Below, piece after piece: positions 1-12,261 of a DNA stretch of 64,000 nucleotides. This DNA is from Acheta domesticus. Taxonomy: Eukaryota > Arthropoda > Insecta > Orthoptera > Gryllidae. A model generated the notes under the pieces. The model did not search any database and was not told the origin of the DNA. It saw only the letters and a program-made list of their open reading frames with translations. The DNA lies in NCBI GenBank assembly GCA_031308135.1, contig JAHLJT010000631.1:193753685-193817684 (forward strand), given 5' to 3'. How positions within the stretch are numbered: the stretch's first letter is position 1; each line of letters opens with the position of its first letter. A program made the translations under genes and the position numbers.

Positions 1-543
1 GTTCAAGTGAATAGTAGTACCGTGAATCCTGTGTTGGATCCTAGAGAGAGGATTACGGGAAACACACGGTCCCACCTCAAATCCGCCAACCACCCGAAAA
101 TAATCCGAAAAATATTAATTTTTGATCGAATTACGTATGGACTCTACGAAGCACGAGCAAGTACGTGATGGAAATGACTTCTGCTTCACAAACACTCGCT
201 CATCCTTGATTCTGATTACGTGCTTTTAAAAAGAAGGCCGAGTTGACACTTCGCAGCGAAGGTTCCCAGGACATAGAAGCGCAAAAGCAATACAATGCTT
301 TGCAAAAAAGATGATTCCAGTCACGCATATTGCAAACTTGAATATAAAATATTTCGTTTCGATAAATAAATATATTAAAATATAACAAAATATGTAGTAA
401 GAGGTAAAATATGTAAAAATATGTATAATAAAAATAGTTCTAATTCATTCAGGATGTCTTGTAAACTCTAAGAGATATTATTGAATGTTCCTAAAATATA
501 TGTATTTACATGAAAATACGTAAAATATATATTTACATGAAAA
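1..543. other. AT-rich sequence, no gene seen
   Basis: No coding signal is visible. Near 495-543 an approximately 28-base A/T-rich phrase containing ATATTTACATGAAAAT occurs twice in tandem, just before the inverted repeat at 544-637. Confidence 0.6.
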
Positions 544-637
544 TGCAGCATTTTAGGTTACTCATTCATTTTGAGGTATTAGTAGTATTTTAATACACTT
601 AATGCTTAAAAATGAATAAGTAACGTAAAATACTGCG
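544..637. repeat. Imperfect inverted repeat (MITE-like hairpin)
   Basis: The left arm (544-572, containing GGTTACTCATTCATTTT) pairs with the right arm (608-637, containing AAAATGAATAAGTAACG). The arms are about 29 bases with a few mismatches, around a 35-base AT-rich loop. It may be a small MITE or the remnant of one. No target-site duplication was recognised. Confidence 0.5.
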
Positions 638-2990
638 ATTTTAATTCAAGGATAAAAATAGGCTAATAGGCAAAACTCCGCACCTTACCTGCGAGTATTA
701 ATACAGGCGGAAATACGTAACACACATTCAGAGTTTTTGTTTTTGATTTTTTTTCATAAATTGGTAATTTCGCGACTTTTGTTTTCTGTATCGAATAAAA
801 TTGTTTTAACGTGCCTATATAAACACGGAAATACTTGGGTGATGATTGGTTGGTGATGGGTGAAGATACTTGGGTGAAGATACTTGGTGATGTTGTGACC
901 AAACTGCGTGTCCTAACTGGGATTTTTTTTTCATTTCATATTTCTCACATACATTTCCAAGTATTTCTGAGAATTGCTAAATTTTACGTTGAATTTCGTT
1001 AAGAATATATAAATCAGTCTACAGCAACTGCAATTGCTTTCGTAAGTGTCAACGTTTTGCTGAGAAGATACCATTTGGCAAACGTTTCACCATACACGCT
1101 CTTGAGACAGCTGGAATTCGAAAGATTTTAAGAAGTGTCAACAGTTTGAACTCGTGCTTTGAACGTGTTTAAACGTGTCGGGCTGTAGAATTAAAGAATT
1201 TTTCTCTTGGAAAACGCACCATTAAAATATCACCATGAAGATAATCACTTTATCTAGAATGACGAATCAATATACTACTGCTCCGCCAATTTCATTCTCA
1301 ATTAGAATCATAAACAATTTCCTCACGCCATAATCGTCTACATGATTAACTTATTACATAGTAAGTCATGGAGTCAGTATCCCTATATCGTATTTATTAA
1401 TGTGTGATGTGAATACTTTTGATTATCTCTACATTCATCATTTCAACACCACCACGTTTTTAGTCACACAGTCACACAATCAAGACAAAATATAATGAGA
1501 TGATTGTTGAGTTATCAACAGAAATCCCAGTATATAAAGTTAAGAATACTTTTCTGCATCTGCCCATCGGAGGGACAGCAGTGATTTTTGACGATGATTA
1601 TCCTTGATGAGGAGGATGGGATGTTCAGATCTTTCGTGTCGGTCAATGGCATGAACCCCATTCTCTTATATTTCATTCTATCATAAGAGTGAAAAGATTT
1701 ACAATTGTTTTAAAGCCTGCAGTTGCTAGACCAAGACAGGAGAATGGTCATTGTCAGTAACTGTGACTCCATTGATGGTATTTGATACTCCAAAGATAAT
1801 GCCGATGCAATTTGAATCAGTGAAACAGCAGAAGGTGGGCAATGGCTGTGTCCATTGATGTACGCTACGAGAATTTGGAGATAAATAAAAGAAAACGGTG
1901 TTTCATAATACAAGAAAGTAATGTATTCTCTATGAGAGCTTTTATGTTGGTTCTGATGTAGCTTTAAATAAAGGTAAGTGACAAAGGTGGTATTGAGGGG
2001 ATGTGTGTATATCTGATAAGAGAGAATCTACATGACAGCACTAGGCGGATTAAGAGTTGAAAAGAAACCTCAGTGTTCAAAAAACGTGCCAGAAGTTCAG
2101 AAAGCTCTTTGTGGTAGTCCCTCTTCTGTGGCTTTATTATCAAAATACGCCTGCACAGGATATTATCTCGTAGCAAACCTTTGATGTACCTACGATTTTC
2201 TATTCATGAAAAATTGTTTCATGTTATACTGCAAAGGAGTACAGTAAGTTCGCCATCAAAGAAAACACTTTTTACATATCAAAAAAGGTTTGTTTATTTT
2301 GGACCCTATAATAATGCGATTGTCTCTACTCTAAAATATTTTTAGTATTGAATATTTTAAAATCAATCTTCTGGTTTTAAATGTTCAGGTCATGTTCGAA
2401 TAAATGAACGCATTTTATGATAAAAAATACGATGAAATGTACCTATTACTAATTTAACTAATTAAACAAAATTTTAATAAAATATTCCTCACAATACAAA
2501 TTAGGTTATTGTGTTAATTTGACATTTTTACAAAATCAAGAAATAATATATACATTTCTGTTGAAAGAAATTCATATTTTCTAGGACATTACACGACACA
2601 ATGAAATTTAATTTTCCAAACAAACGTCCACTTATAACGTATCAAGTGCAGGTTCTCACTTGCACTGCACATTTCACTCTCGTGAGACTTATAAAGTGAT
2701 CACAATGTATTTGCAACAATCAATGCAGTTTATATTGCTAATTATTAGTGTTACTACATCACTGTTATCCTTACAAGCGTGATAAGCACACCAAGCGTCT
2801 CTTGTGGTTCGAATGTTATCCTACTCTCTCTTTAAGACATGTAAACCGAGAAACCGTTACGATATATCCACTTTCCGAGTCTGTCAAATTAACACCAAAA
2901 CGGCGACGCTGTAAACGAGAGAGAACAGTGAGAAAGAGAGAGTGAGTGTACATTACATTCCGCCACAGAGGACTCCAGAACAGGAGAGCA
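638..2990. other. AT-rich intergenic or intronic sequence
   Basis: Long AT-rich stretch without a supported gene. The minus-strand open frames near 1710-1913 and 1964-2176 are 67 and 70 codons, lie close together, and match no family I recognise. They could be a very old coding remnant, but nothing supports calling them genes. Confidence 0.5.
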
Positions 2991-3007
2991 ACGCACTCTC
3001 CGTATCG

Positions 3008-3030
3008 AGACACACACACACACACACAGA
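3008..3030. repeat. (CA)n microsatellite
   Basis: About ten CA dinucleotides at the left edge of a CpG-rich island. The GA-rich segment before it (2920-2945) is also low complexity. Confidence 0.85.
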
Positions 3031-3420
3031 ACACATGCGCGCGCGGGACGCAAGCGGTTAAACTGACGATGACGGTTCAGCGGCACGAACAGTGCGCGCG
3101 TTGCGGCGGGTCCTAAAAAGCGTAATTTCGGAGAGCGCCGCCGCGGGCGCTGCAGACGCCGGGGCTTCCCCTCAACCCGGGGGCGAGACACGGTGGGGCG
3201 GCGCAAAACTAAGTTAACACGCCCCTAAAAGCGAGCCCGCTGACGCTCGCGGCGACTGAAAACTTGGCGTATCTTTTTAGAGGCTTGTCGACGGGCTCGC
3301 ACTTGCCGTAGGTTTTATATGAGGTTTTAACATGACGCCATTCGTTGCGGCCCCCCTTTTGAGTCGCGACCTGCCATCGCGGAGACGCGCTCGGGTGACG
3401 GTTCATTTGGGAGCCCCTGC
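3030..3420. other. CpG-rich island
   Basis: A sharp rise in GC and CpG content against an AT-rich background, with runs such as GCGCGCGCGGGACG and CGCCGCCGCGGGCG. Short open frames on the minus strand here result from low stop-codon frequency in GC-rich DNA and show no domain. Such an island may mark a promoter or a non-coding first exon, but no splice or start signal can be assigned. Confidence 0.55.
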
Positions 3421-3828
3421 ACTCTCCCTGAGTGAACTAATCTGATTCGCGCAAATGAGATGTGTTCGTCACCGTGGCTGAAGGAGGCCGTGATACTTGG
3501 AGTACACGTGACCAAGGATAGGAGAACGCCGGATGGGAAACTTTGGCATAACACTTTCATGTAGAGTGCTCGGCTACAGGAAAGTTTGGGCCTTAATTTT
3601 TAAAAAGAATGTGCATCTCATTTAATGATTGTTATTTTTCTAAAGTTTTTATATCAACTAACTGTTAATTTCAGAGTTTAGATGTAATTAGACTTATGAT
3701 AGTGTGGCGGCATTATTTTGCAAGCAATAAAGAACTCGGCTATTTAGACTAATATAAACTTATGACATCCTTAATAAAATTTGTTTCCCTATTATAAGAA
3801 ACCGGAGAGGAGAATATATCTATACTAA
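3421..3828. other. Spacer, no gene seen
   Basis: Grades from the CpG-rich island back to AT-rich sequence and ends at the TA target of the Tc1-type element. No feature is supported. Confidence 0.5.
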
Positions 3829-3830
3829 TA

Positions 3831-3857
3831 CACTCATCGTCATAAAAAAAGTTTCAC
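3831..3857 (+). repeat. Left terminal inverted repeat of the Tc1-type element
   Basis: Pairs with 5233-5258. The shared core is CGTCATAAAAAA, with one single-base gap between the arms. It is preceded directly by the TA target duplication. Confidence 0.85.
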
Positions 3858-4079
3858 TCCGAAGGACCCAGTGATCTGCGAAAACTCGGTGGGTGTTTTG
3901 CACACCATTCGCTAAGCCAATGATTTCGTTTTCACGGTTGGCAGCGCACTGGGGGGGGAGGGGGGAGGGGATAGGTGCGTGACGTCGCATACACCGGTTT
4001 AGATATGGGGGCTTCAAATGACCGAGACAGCCATTGGGACGACGAATAGCGTCGCCAGAGCGTCATCTGTACGTACACT

Positions 4080-5125
4080 ATGCCTAGGCGACGCGTTCGA
4101 CAGCCAGTTGTCCAGTTAGACGAGTTCGAGATGGGCCGCATCATGGGTGTACAGGTGGGTGGGTGGTCCTGTCGCCATATTGCACGCCACATCGGACGTA
4201 CGGACAGCACCATCACCCAAGTTAGCAGCAATGGGTTGAGGAAGGCACGCACACACGAAATGCAGGATCTGGACGTCACGCACCACGTGGAGGGAAGACC
4301 GACGGATTGTCCACCACGCGGGAACAGATCCAACGGATACGACAGGTGCCATTCAGCAGGTTGTGCAGCCTGCACTGTCACATCCTGTAAGTGCCAGTAC
4401 CATTGGCAGGCGGTTGCACAACGCAAAGCTCGATGCACGCCGACCGTTAAGACGCCTTCCACTCACACCCCAGCAACATCGCTGCAGACTCGCCTTGTTC
4501 CAGGAACAACGGACCTGGAGCCATGCAGACTGACAGCGGTCATCTTCAGCGACAAGTCTCGCTTCTGCCTTGATGGCGACGACCACCCGGTGCGTGTCTG
4601 GAGGCGCAGTGGGGAGCGCCACGACGAGTGTTTTGTGGTATCCTATCACACGTCCTGCCAGCTTAGTGAGATGGTGTGGGAGATATCCCATGGTGCCCGT
4701 TCACCGTTAGTGTGAATTGGAGGTACCGTGACAGCCACACTGTACATTCAGGAGATACTGCAACCAGTGGCTCTGCCGTTGGTAAACGCCCACGCTCATG
4801 CCCTATTTCGAAAGGATAACGCGTGGTCGCGTACCGTGGCCATCCCCCGATCATACCTGGGAACCGGGATACTCTGCTATGGCCAGCCGCTTTACCGGAC
4901 CTCTCCTCGATCGAGAATGTTTGGGGTACTACAGAATGTGCGATCAGGATCCTATCCCTACTCACCAATGTGCAAGAACTTTGCAAGCTGCATGGGATGG
5001 ACTAGCACAGGACTCCATTCGAGATCTGTGCGAGATAGACAACTCCTTGCCGCGACGTCTCAACGCAGGTGTTCGCCAACATGGCGGCCCCACGCCATAC
5101 CAACATGGACCAGCTGTGGCCGTGT
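4080..5125 (+). pseudogene. Tc1-type transposase, broken by frameshifts and stops
   Basis: The protein would bind the element's ends and cut and rejoin DNA in the nucleus. The start at 4080 (MPRRRVRQ) leads into a helix-turn-helix region resembling Tc1 paired-type domains, with the phrase IARHIGRTDSTI. The linker then continues in another frame (for example STIGRRLHNAKLDARRPLRR near 4397-4460). The catalytic half returns to the first frame with FSDKSRFCLDG (first Asp codon at 4551) and RVWRRSGER. After an in-frame TGA at 4713 it continues through GTVTATLYIQEIL to LFRKDNA (second Asp at 4815). The final acidic residue appears in a third frame as SIENVW (Glu codon at 4913). The spacing between the last two is about 33 codons, close to the DD34E arrangement of Tc1 once a small deletion is allowed for. 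Only fragments are open, so no active enzyme is expected. Confidence 0.88.
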
Positions 5126-5232
5126 AGCGCAATAAATGTTGGTCCTAGAAATGTGAACGTGTAATCATTTTGTATGCGTAGTACCCTCTACCTGCCTGCC
5201 GATAATGATCGCAATCCGCCATATTGTTCTGG

Positions 5233-5258
5233 GTGCACCTTTTTTATGACGAGAAGTG
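5233..5258 (-). repeat. Right terminal inverted repeat of the Tc1-type element
   Basis: Reverse complement of the left end with a few substitutions and a one-base gap. It is followed directly by the TA at 5259-5260. Confidence 0.85.
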
Positions 5259-5260
5259 TA

Positions 5261-7289
5261 TATAAAGACAGACGTGCCTTGACTTACAGCGCGATAATTT
5301 CTGAATCTACTGAAGCAATACTGAAAAAACGTTTGTGCTAGCTTACTTTAAAGGTCTGGAGTACTATTGTCTATGATTTACAATCACAAACTCTAATATA
5401 TTTACAAAATAATTACTTTTCTGGACTGTTTTTTCCTAGCGTTACATTACAGATTCAAGAGTTCATCAATGTCCATAGTTTAGCTGCGTACCACCATAAG
5501 ATGACGTCTGATATCTACTACTGATTTCATCAATGTACAGAATTGCGTATTTAGAGGAATGTTTGTTTATTTTTCACAGTCAGTTGTCAGCTTTATTTAT
5601 AAAAGTAACTTGAATATTGATTTTAATTCGTGTAGGCGTAGGTGCATTTAGTGTTCAAGAGACTAAATGTTTGGAAGAGATCATTTTCTGATGGATGTGG
5701 TTAACATTGCCGTAAGGTATGAATGCACAAATGTTTAGTTGTAGTAAATTAAGTATAATTATTATGTATTTGCTGATTGGAAGAGCGACAGTGCGATTTA
5801 CGTTTTATTCTGAAACTGACAGAGGGATGCATGTTTTAGAGAGGTGTTTTAATATAGTAGAGAGTACCTTTGGGTGTTGAAGGAATGATTAAATTGATGA
5901 ACGTTCGGAAATAATATAATTTTGAGTAAAACGGCAGTATAATTGAAGCAAAACAGTATTAGTAACTGGCCATTTGAAGGAATTTAATGTGTGACAACGC
6001 TGGTTAGGAAGGTTGTTATTTTAGATAGAAACAAGTTGTCAAGCCGGGATCCAAAAATCCCAGATCTGTGAACGTCCATTGATGCGGCAAGACTGATTTC
6101 AAACTTTTCTTATAAATACGCGAGAAGAAAAAATATGAAAAATAGTAAGTTTTATAGTGTGGCAATTAATTGAAAGTGTTGGTATAATATATAAAATTTC
6201 ACAAATAGAATATACGTAAGTACATACATTTTATTTTTGTTTAGATTTGTATTATTTTCAGTTATAAAGAGAAAGGAGTTTGGGGGGCGGGAATTCCCAA
6301 TTGGACTAAAATTGAAATAATTTTTAGTGAGAAGAGCGTACGGAAGACCAGGTATTTCCGTATTGGATCAAGGCAGAGAGAGGCAGGATAGGGTGAAGGG
6401 AATATACAGTAGAAGAGATAGAAGTAGGCTCTGCCATAGGGCGGGAATATATGGAATTCCCCTTTCTGTTTAATACAAAATTATGATAATACCCCGGCAC
6501 CATGGGGTTCTTCAGTTAGTTGTAAATAATATTGTGTAGTAAATTATATTTAGTAAAACATCAAACAAAAGCTAAAGCGAGAGACATTTGTAGAAAAACT
6601 TAAAAATGACTCAAATAAAAACAAGTTTCGAGGTATAGTAGTTTATACACATTTAATTATTTCATTGGTACATCTGTTACTAATAATAAACTTAAAAATA
6701 CGGAATCCTCAGAACGGAAAATTTTTAAAATTTTACCAGAATTTGACCCACACTAATTACCTATTCCCATTTCGTTTATAATGTTAATTTCTATTTAATA
6801 GAGATGAGCTGGAAAATAAACCAATATCAAATGTTCTTTAATAGTATATTTAATTACATTTCTTTCCGAAAAATATATCTTCGGTTTAGCAACCAGGAGT
6901 ATATAAAATTCTTAAATACATACATTTCTGATAGAAATACATTGTTCATCTTAAAGTAATAATTCCCTTCTTCTCAATAACTTTTTGATTCAAACGTCTT
7001 TGTCCCGCCGTTGGGATTGAGAAAATATTCGAGCACAGTGCAAAATTCCAGTAAAATTCTTGGTCAGGACTTTCAGATGATAACTTTCAAATCAGTAAAA
7101 CAAAAAATAAATAATGTGAAATATAATAGTGGAAATGTAATTCATTATAATATTAATTATTCAGGAAGAATTTACATCGATTTCAGTTCATTATAATAGT
7201 TTAATATTCTGATAAGACATGTATTGCAAAAGAAAATGATTTAAATTATACCATAAATACACTAAAAATTATGTAATAAAATGAACTAA
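5261..7289. other. AT-rich sequence, no gene seen
   Basis: No protein family is visible. At 6275-6295 and 6438-6462 the phrase GGGCGGGAAT occurs twice, each time close to GGAATTCCC or GAATTCCC. This could be a trace of an old repeat end but is too short to call. Confidence 0.5.
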
Positions 7290-8062
7290 GATAGTAAAGG
7301 GCGTTTTAAAAAACGCCATCTGTCATTTTGACGGGTGAGTTACTTTTTATCATGAATTTTCAACAAAATATTTGGTTTGCAAATTCAGCGCTTTGTGACT
7401 TTTAATATTTACTCATATTCTACACACTGAAAGAAAAATAACCATGTATACTGAAATTTAATTACAATATTTTCAAATACTACTAAAGGGGCGAAGACCC
7501 TCATTTTGACGGGTGTTGCGTAACACCTATAGCATCCTATGAGAGAAAAGTAAATAAAAACGTGTTTGTTAGTACATTGCATCAACTGTAACTATTGATG
7601 AAAAGAGCTCGGAGAAACTTCCAGAGACTACAATTTTACAATGAAACAAAATGTGACGTTGACATACTAGACCAAATGTCGCGCATATAAATGCATGAAC
7701 AAAGACCAGGATCTGCATGCACTCCAACAAATATGTATGTGGGTCGTGTGCTGGAAACACCTTTTATACTAGTTTCCGCTGCTTTGAAGCTTTGGAGGTT
7801 TTGATAAAGTAAAATTTACTGATGAGCAAGAACTTTACAAGATATAAATGAAAACCTTTTTATTTATGTTATACATTAATGTTGTTATATATTAATGTTC
7901 TATTTTTACATATGTAAGAAAAATCTAGCATAACAATAATATTATTTAATAATTTAGTTGTTCGAGTTACAATCCGGACCGTTGTACGAAATAAAAATTC
8001 GTACCCGTCAAAATGAGGGGTTCGTCCTCCCAGGAAGAAAGAAAACCGCCGTCTTCCTAGTG
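7290..8062. mobile_element. Probable non-autonomous piggyBac-like element
   Basis: The right end, read on the minus strand, begins CACTAGGAAGACGGCGG directly next to a TTAA at 8063-8066, the target sequence of piggyBac elements. About 45 bases inside it lies TCATTTTGACGGGT (reverse complement at 8003-8016). The same motif occurs in the opposite orientation at 7323-7336, after AGTAAAGGGCG, and at 7501-7514, after CACTAAAGG-like sequence (ACTAAAGGGGCG). The layout matches that of the piggyBac copy at 61267-63000, where TCATTTTGAC also lies about 45 bases inside CACTAGAAGG ends. No transposase remains inside. The left boundary is uncertain: either of the two left-side motifs could be the true end, and no TTAA adjoins them. 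Confidence 0.5.
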
Positions 8063-8066
8063 TTAA

Positions 8067-9049
8067 ATATACTATGTAAGTTTTTGCATCACAATGAGTT
8101 ATCCGTATGACAGAGATTCATTGACAAAGCCACTTAAGCGAAGGAACTTGGAAATTCAAGCGGAACATAATTAACTCTGAAATGCAATATGCATATGCTC
8201 ATTAACATTGCTCAATAATGCTGCTCTTCTGTACATTAACTAGGGGTATTATTCCGAGCGTACTACGCTCATTATTAGATAATGAAAAGCTGTGGGCTTT
8301 TCGAGTTCTTGTTGTACATCCGCATTGTTTGTTTGCCTACGCGTTATGTGAACGCTCGTATTCAATATGTCGGAGATTCGGCCATTTCCAGCATTTCTAA
8401 AATCTCTTTATGAGCTCGAAGAGTAGTTAATCAACTACGAAGTGAGTGAACGAAAGGAAGTGTAATGTACAAATGCACCTAATTAGTGAAATTATTTTAA
8501 ATGTATTTAATAATGTTTAACAAGTCATAACATTCATTCTTAAGGTTTGAACTTTTATTTTTGAAGTATTTTATGAGAAATATTGATATAAAAATTCATA
8601 ACCACACTACTTCATTACGGAGATAGAATGAAAATGCGTAATTTGAACATTATGTTATTTTCTATCACCTAACCCTTTTAAAAATTATTTCGTTAAATAT
8701 TAACAAATATGAAGAATCGACAGAACGAAACCTATTCAACTTTATTTTAAGTTAACTAACACATAAACTCTGCAATTCTCATTAAAAGAGAAAGCTTAAG
8801 AACAATATTAACTTACAAATGTAACACGTATGTAAATGTAAACGAACGCTATTGGAAAATGAGTTTTTATAATACAAATGAAAGATAAAAGAAATGATTA
8901 TTTATCAAATGAAATGCATTATTTATTACTGATCTGATACATTTATTATGCATAGTTAAAGCAATCATTTGAAACATGTGACTAACTTTTCAAGCCACTT
9001 TAAACCATACTGATTCTTATGGACTAGAAATTTTCAGCATAACTTCATT

Positions 9050-9052
<3 letters not shown>
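8067..9052. other. AT-rich sequence, no gene seen
   Basis: No coding, repeat or RNA feature is supported. A 60-codon open frame at 8218-8400 has no recognisable similarity. Confidence 0.5.
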
Positions 9053-9101
<49 letters not shown>

Positions 9102-9104
9102 TAT
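9053..9104. repeat. (TA)n microsatellite
   Basis: About 25 TA units, nearly perfect, with one C interruption near the right end. Confidence 0.95.
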
Positions 9105-9324
9105 GTGGGATCGGAATTTTTACTAGCGCAGTGTTTGGCTACGACGGCGCCGCGTGGCGGGAGAAGCAGAAGCTTGGTTGCCATAGGAAAACAACGTTAC
9201 GAATATTATTATGAAGTCTCATGTATTTTGTTGAAAGGGTGTGCATTTTGTATCTTTGGCTAATACACGTTATTTAAGGCAATTCGTGTTCTACCTTTTC
9301 TGGGAATCGTAAGCCTGCGATTCC

Positions 9325-9328
<4 letters not shown>
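9103..9328. mobile_element. Small inverted-repeat element between two TA arrays
   Basis: A roughly 226-bp unit of moderate GC content is framed on both sides by long (TA)n. Its left end reads TGTGGGATCGGAA, and its right end on the minus strand reads TGTAGGAATCGCAGG, an imperfect inverted repeat. An extra hairpin lies inside the right end (GGAATCG, 8-base loop, CGATTCC, 9303-9324). This fits a MITE that inserted into a TA microsatellite or that expanded the TA target sites around itself. Family unknown. Confidence 0.4.

Positions 9329-9386
<58 letters not shown>
9328..9386. repeat. (TA)n microsatellite
   Basis: About 29 uninterrupted TA units. The apparent 67-codon minus-strand frame here is a Tyr-Ile dipeptide artefact of the array. 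Confidence 0.95.
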
Positions 9387-9389
<3 letters not shown>

Positions 9390-11445
9390 GATGGCATGCT
9401 CTTTTTTTAAAATTTGGGAGTAAATGTTGAGTGATAACGTTGAGTGGAGCAACAGTTGTGGTATGCTACTCATTTTTACTAGTTCCGAGATCTCCACATT
9501 AGAGAAAATAGATGGAATGTTGAGCAATGAAATTTAATGAGATTTCAGTGTTCTGATGTACTTTTTAAATTCCCACTTTAATCACTGTCATTAATACGTG
9601 TTTCAAAACAATATTATTCTCAACATTCTATATTACCAGCTTTAACACCTGTGGATGTAATACTAAATTACGCATTGCAAATAAAGAAGGAATTGTTAAA
9701 CAGAATATTAAGTAGTACATGTGTGGGAATTATGCTGCATTAGACAATTTTAAATTGTAAATTGTTTTTTCATTGAGGTTCAAACGACGAATTAAACATA
9801 TAGTCTCACTGTTTTAGAAACACACTAGTTTCTGCATGATGAGACAAGCATTGCATGAACAAGCGAAACGATATAGTACGTACTTATCTCCGCGTCTTTC
9901 AAGTAACTTAACAACAACTGGCGCAATGCCAGCAATACGGCCGAGATCTAGAATGTTCTCTCCTTTGCAGCGCCGAAAAGCTCCATCGGCGGAAGCAACG
10001 CGGAGGGAAATGTAGGTCGGCGTTCCCGGCCAGCCTCTCAATAAATCGAGAAAGTCAACACAGAGAGAAATGAAAACGCGCACAAAAGACGCTCCGATAG
10101 GAATAACAGCTATCGTTCTGGAAGAGATACACGAAGCAGAAAGACGGAGCCCTTTAAGGCGGCGGAAATCCTGTATTTTCTAAACTCACGTTTCGGTCAG
10201 CTTGGGGATTTGTTAATGAAATGAGAGATTTCGTCGCTTTGGAAAAGGCTGGTCATTTAAAAAAAAATGTAAATTTTCTTTAAGATTTCTTCTCGGTAAC
10301 AACTCGTCTTGCTTTGTTGCACTAGTTATTGTACATGACTTTCGGAAAGTAATACATTAATTTGTAAATTTTATAAGAATTTAAAAAGAAGAGACACAAA
10401 TAAACTTCTTGAAGATAATAGCAGTTTTCAACTTCCTCTACGGTTCCGAATTTTGGGTATATACATAAAAGAATAGGCCAAAAATACTAGACTCAGAAAT
10501 GGTCTTACTAAGATCGGTAAAAATGACTAAGATTGCACAGGATGAAAGTGATAAGATAAGAAAAGAACAGTATATCTTTTCATAAACACCAGAATTCAAG
10601 TTACAGACAAATGGAAGGAAGATTGTAAAATAAAGACGAATGCTAGATTGCACAGCTATCATTGATAAAGCTACGATGTCTGCTCATTCATAGCCTGTCG
10701 GACAATCATCCTGTCCTCTCTTGGTATTGTCTACCGGGGCCTTCCAGATTCTTCCTGTCTATGGCGCGCGCCATATTGTTTTCACTCCTGTAACCAATGG
10801 TAACTACACAATGGTGACTGAGTGTTAGAGAAGGAAGAGAGCTCGCTTAATACGGTGTATGATAATTCCCCACTTTTACAAAGACATAAAAATAACCAAA
10901 CTGTACATTTTGGGAAATAGTATTCAAAATGCTCTAAATCACTTGCGCTTGACAAAATTAAATATTAACAGAACGAATTATTATTATGGTGGCTTCTAAT
11001 TGTCGTGTGTCCTACTGATGATTTTGTAATTAAAGTCCAGAATAATAAGTCCAAAAAGAACCAGACGTGTATGGATATCTAAAACCAATTAACCAAAGAT
11101 TTAGGTTTTTCAAATTCTGTTCCATTAATTAGAGTATTATGATCGTGTATTCAAGTTAGAGAGCAAATTCACATTACCTAAAATCGGTTTTCAAGAGATT
11201 TTTAATAGAGTACTTCGAGAAATATTTGTTAGTAAATCAACGTGTGTGATGTGTGTCTACAACGTAAATGGGATGTATGTATGTATGTGGGCTAATCATG
11301 CTTATGGCTATGGTAATATTTTATTGAATCTGAAAAAAAGATTAGATTTTTACACATAATTGGAATTTAACAAAATTTCTAATTCTCACTGTATCTCCAG
11401 TTGGGAACACAGTGCTGTGATTGAGGATAAATGGTCACGTTCCGT
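9387..11445. other. AT-rich sequence, no gene seen
   Basis: Mostly AT-rich. A modest GC rise at 9930-10160 contains an 89-codon minus-strand frame with no recognised domain. A short TATG repeat lies at 11275-11288. No gene is supported. Confidence 0.5.
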
Positions 11446-11900
11446 GGTTCACGTTTTGCGCAGGAGTGTACCCGGGCGATTGGCATTAATGGAACAGGCG
11501 CGGTGAGGTATATCGGCGCGTTTATGTACGAGAGTCACGTCTTGCGGCGAACAGGAGGATATAACTTGTCGATGAGACGAGTGCACGTGGGGTGAGTAGC
11601 GAACTACTCGTTTGTTGGCCCCGTGACGTAAGCCGATAAGCCGACCACGAGCTACGAGCTCTGGTTGGCTGTCGCTTGGTGGCGCTTTGGCGCCCGGCAA
11701 GAAACGATGTCGATAAACACTAGCACCTCCGCGGAAAAACGAACGTGCGTAATCGATGAGTTATGGAGTGCACGACCGCGCGCGACAGTCGCGCTGCCCG
11801 CGTCGCGCCGGCAGCTGTTGACGAACCCTTCGTCATATGGGGGTGACCACCAGAGCGCAGCTGCGGCGTTAAGCGAGTCGCTCGGCTGGCACGGAGTTCG
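11446..11900. other. CpG-rich island
   Basis: CpG-rich block rising abruptly from AT-rich flanks, densest at 11765-11815 (CGACCGCGCGCGACAGTCGC). Frames of 83-120 codons open on both strands, as expected by chance in GC-rich DNA, and show no domain. Possible unannotated promoter region. Confidence 0.45.
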
Positions 11901-12261
11901 TGGCTCCAAAGCCTGTTTGCGGATAATAGATTGATTTATTCTTCCGAATAGTTCCACGAACTGGTGACAGACGTATATGTAATTGAAAAATGTGACAGAA
12001 TGAAGAATAAACATAAATATAATTTAATTTAATAAGAAACTAACAATTTTAAAAATGGACTAAGTGTTTTTTTAGGTCTCTGCATTACACTACACTCTTT
12101 TCATAAATATGCACCTCTTTTTTTCACTTACTTATTCCAAATAAAACCCATGAATTTTATTCCCAAGACTGTTGAATAGAAAGCTTTGTTTATTTCTTAA
12201 GTTCCACGTTCCCAAATATGCTTATTTTGCCTCCCAGTTACTTTGTAACTATGTTTTCATG

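Larger units (their letters stand above)
3831..5258 (+). mobile_element. Tc1/mariner-type transposon, full length but inactive
   Basis: The 1,428-bp element is bounded by terminal inverted repeats of about 27 bases. The left end begins CACTCATCGTCATAAAAAA, and the right end, read on the minus strand, begins CACTTCTCGTCATAAAAAA. A TA dinucleotide flanks both ends (3829-3830 and 5259-5260), the hallmark target duplication of this superfamily. Length and layout fit a single-gene Tc1 element. The inside carries a transposase gene broken by frameshifts and stops, so the copy cannot move on its own. The inverted ends still match closely, which suggests a moderately old insertion or a copy last moved by a transposase acting in trans. 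A G-rich run at 3950-3970 lies in the 5' untranslated part. Confidence 0.9.

Noticed and set aside
1710..2176. Two adjacent minus-strand frames (67 and 70 codons)
   Set aside because: No family recognised and lengths are within chance for the region.
3932..4691. Long minus-strand frames
   Set aside because: Antisense shadows of the Tc1-type transposase.
9324..9527. Minus-strand 67-codon frame with Tyr-Ile repeats
   Set aside because: Produced by the (TA)n array. The same applies to 41273-41539.
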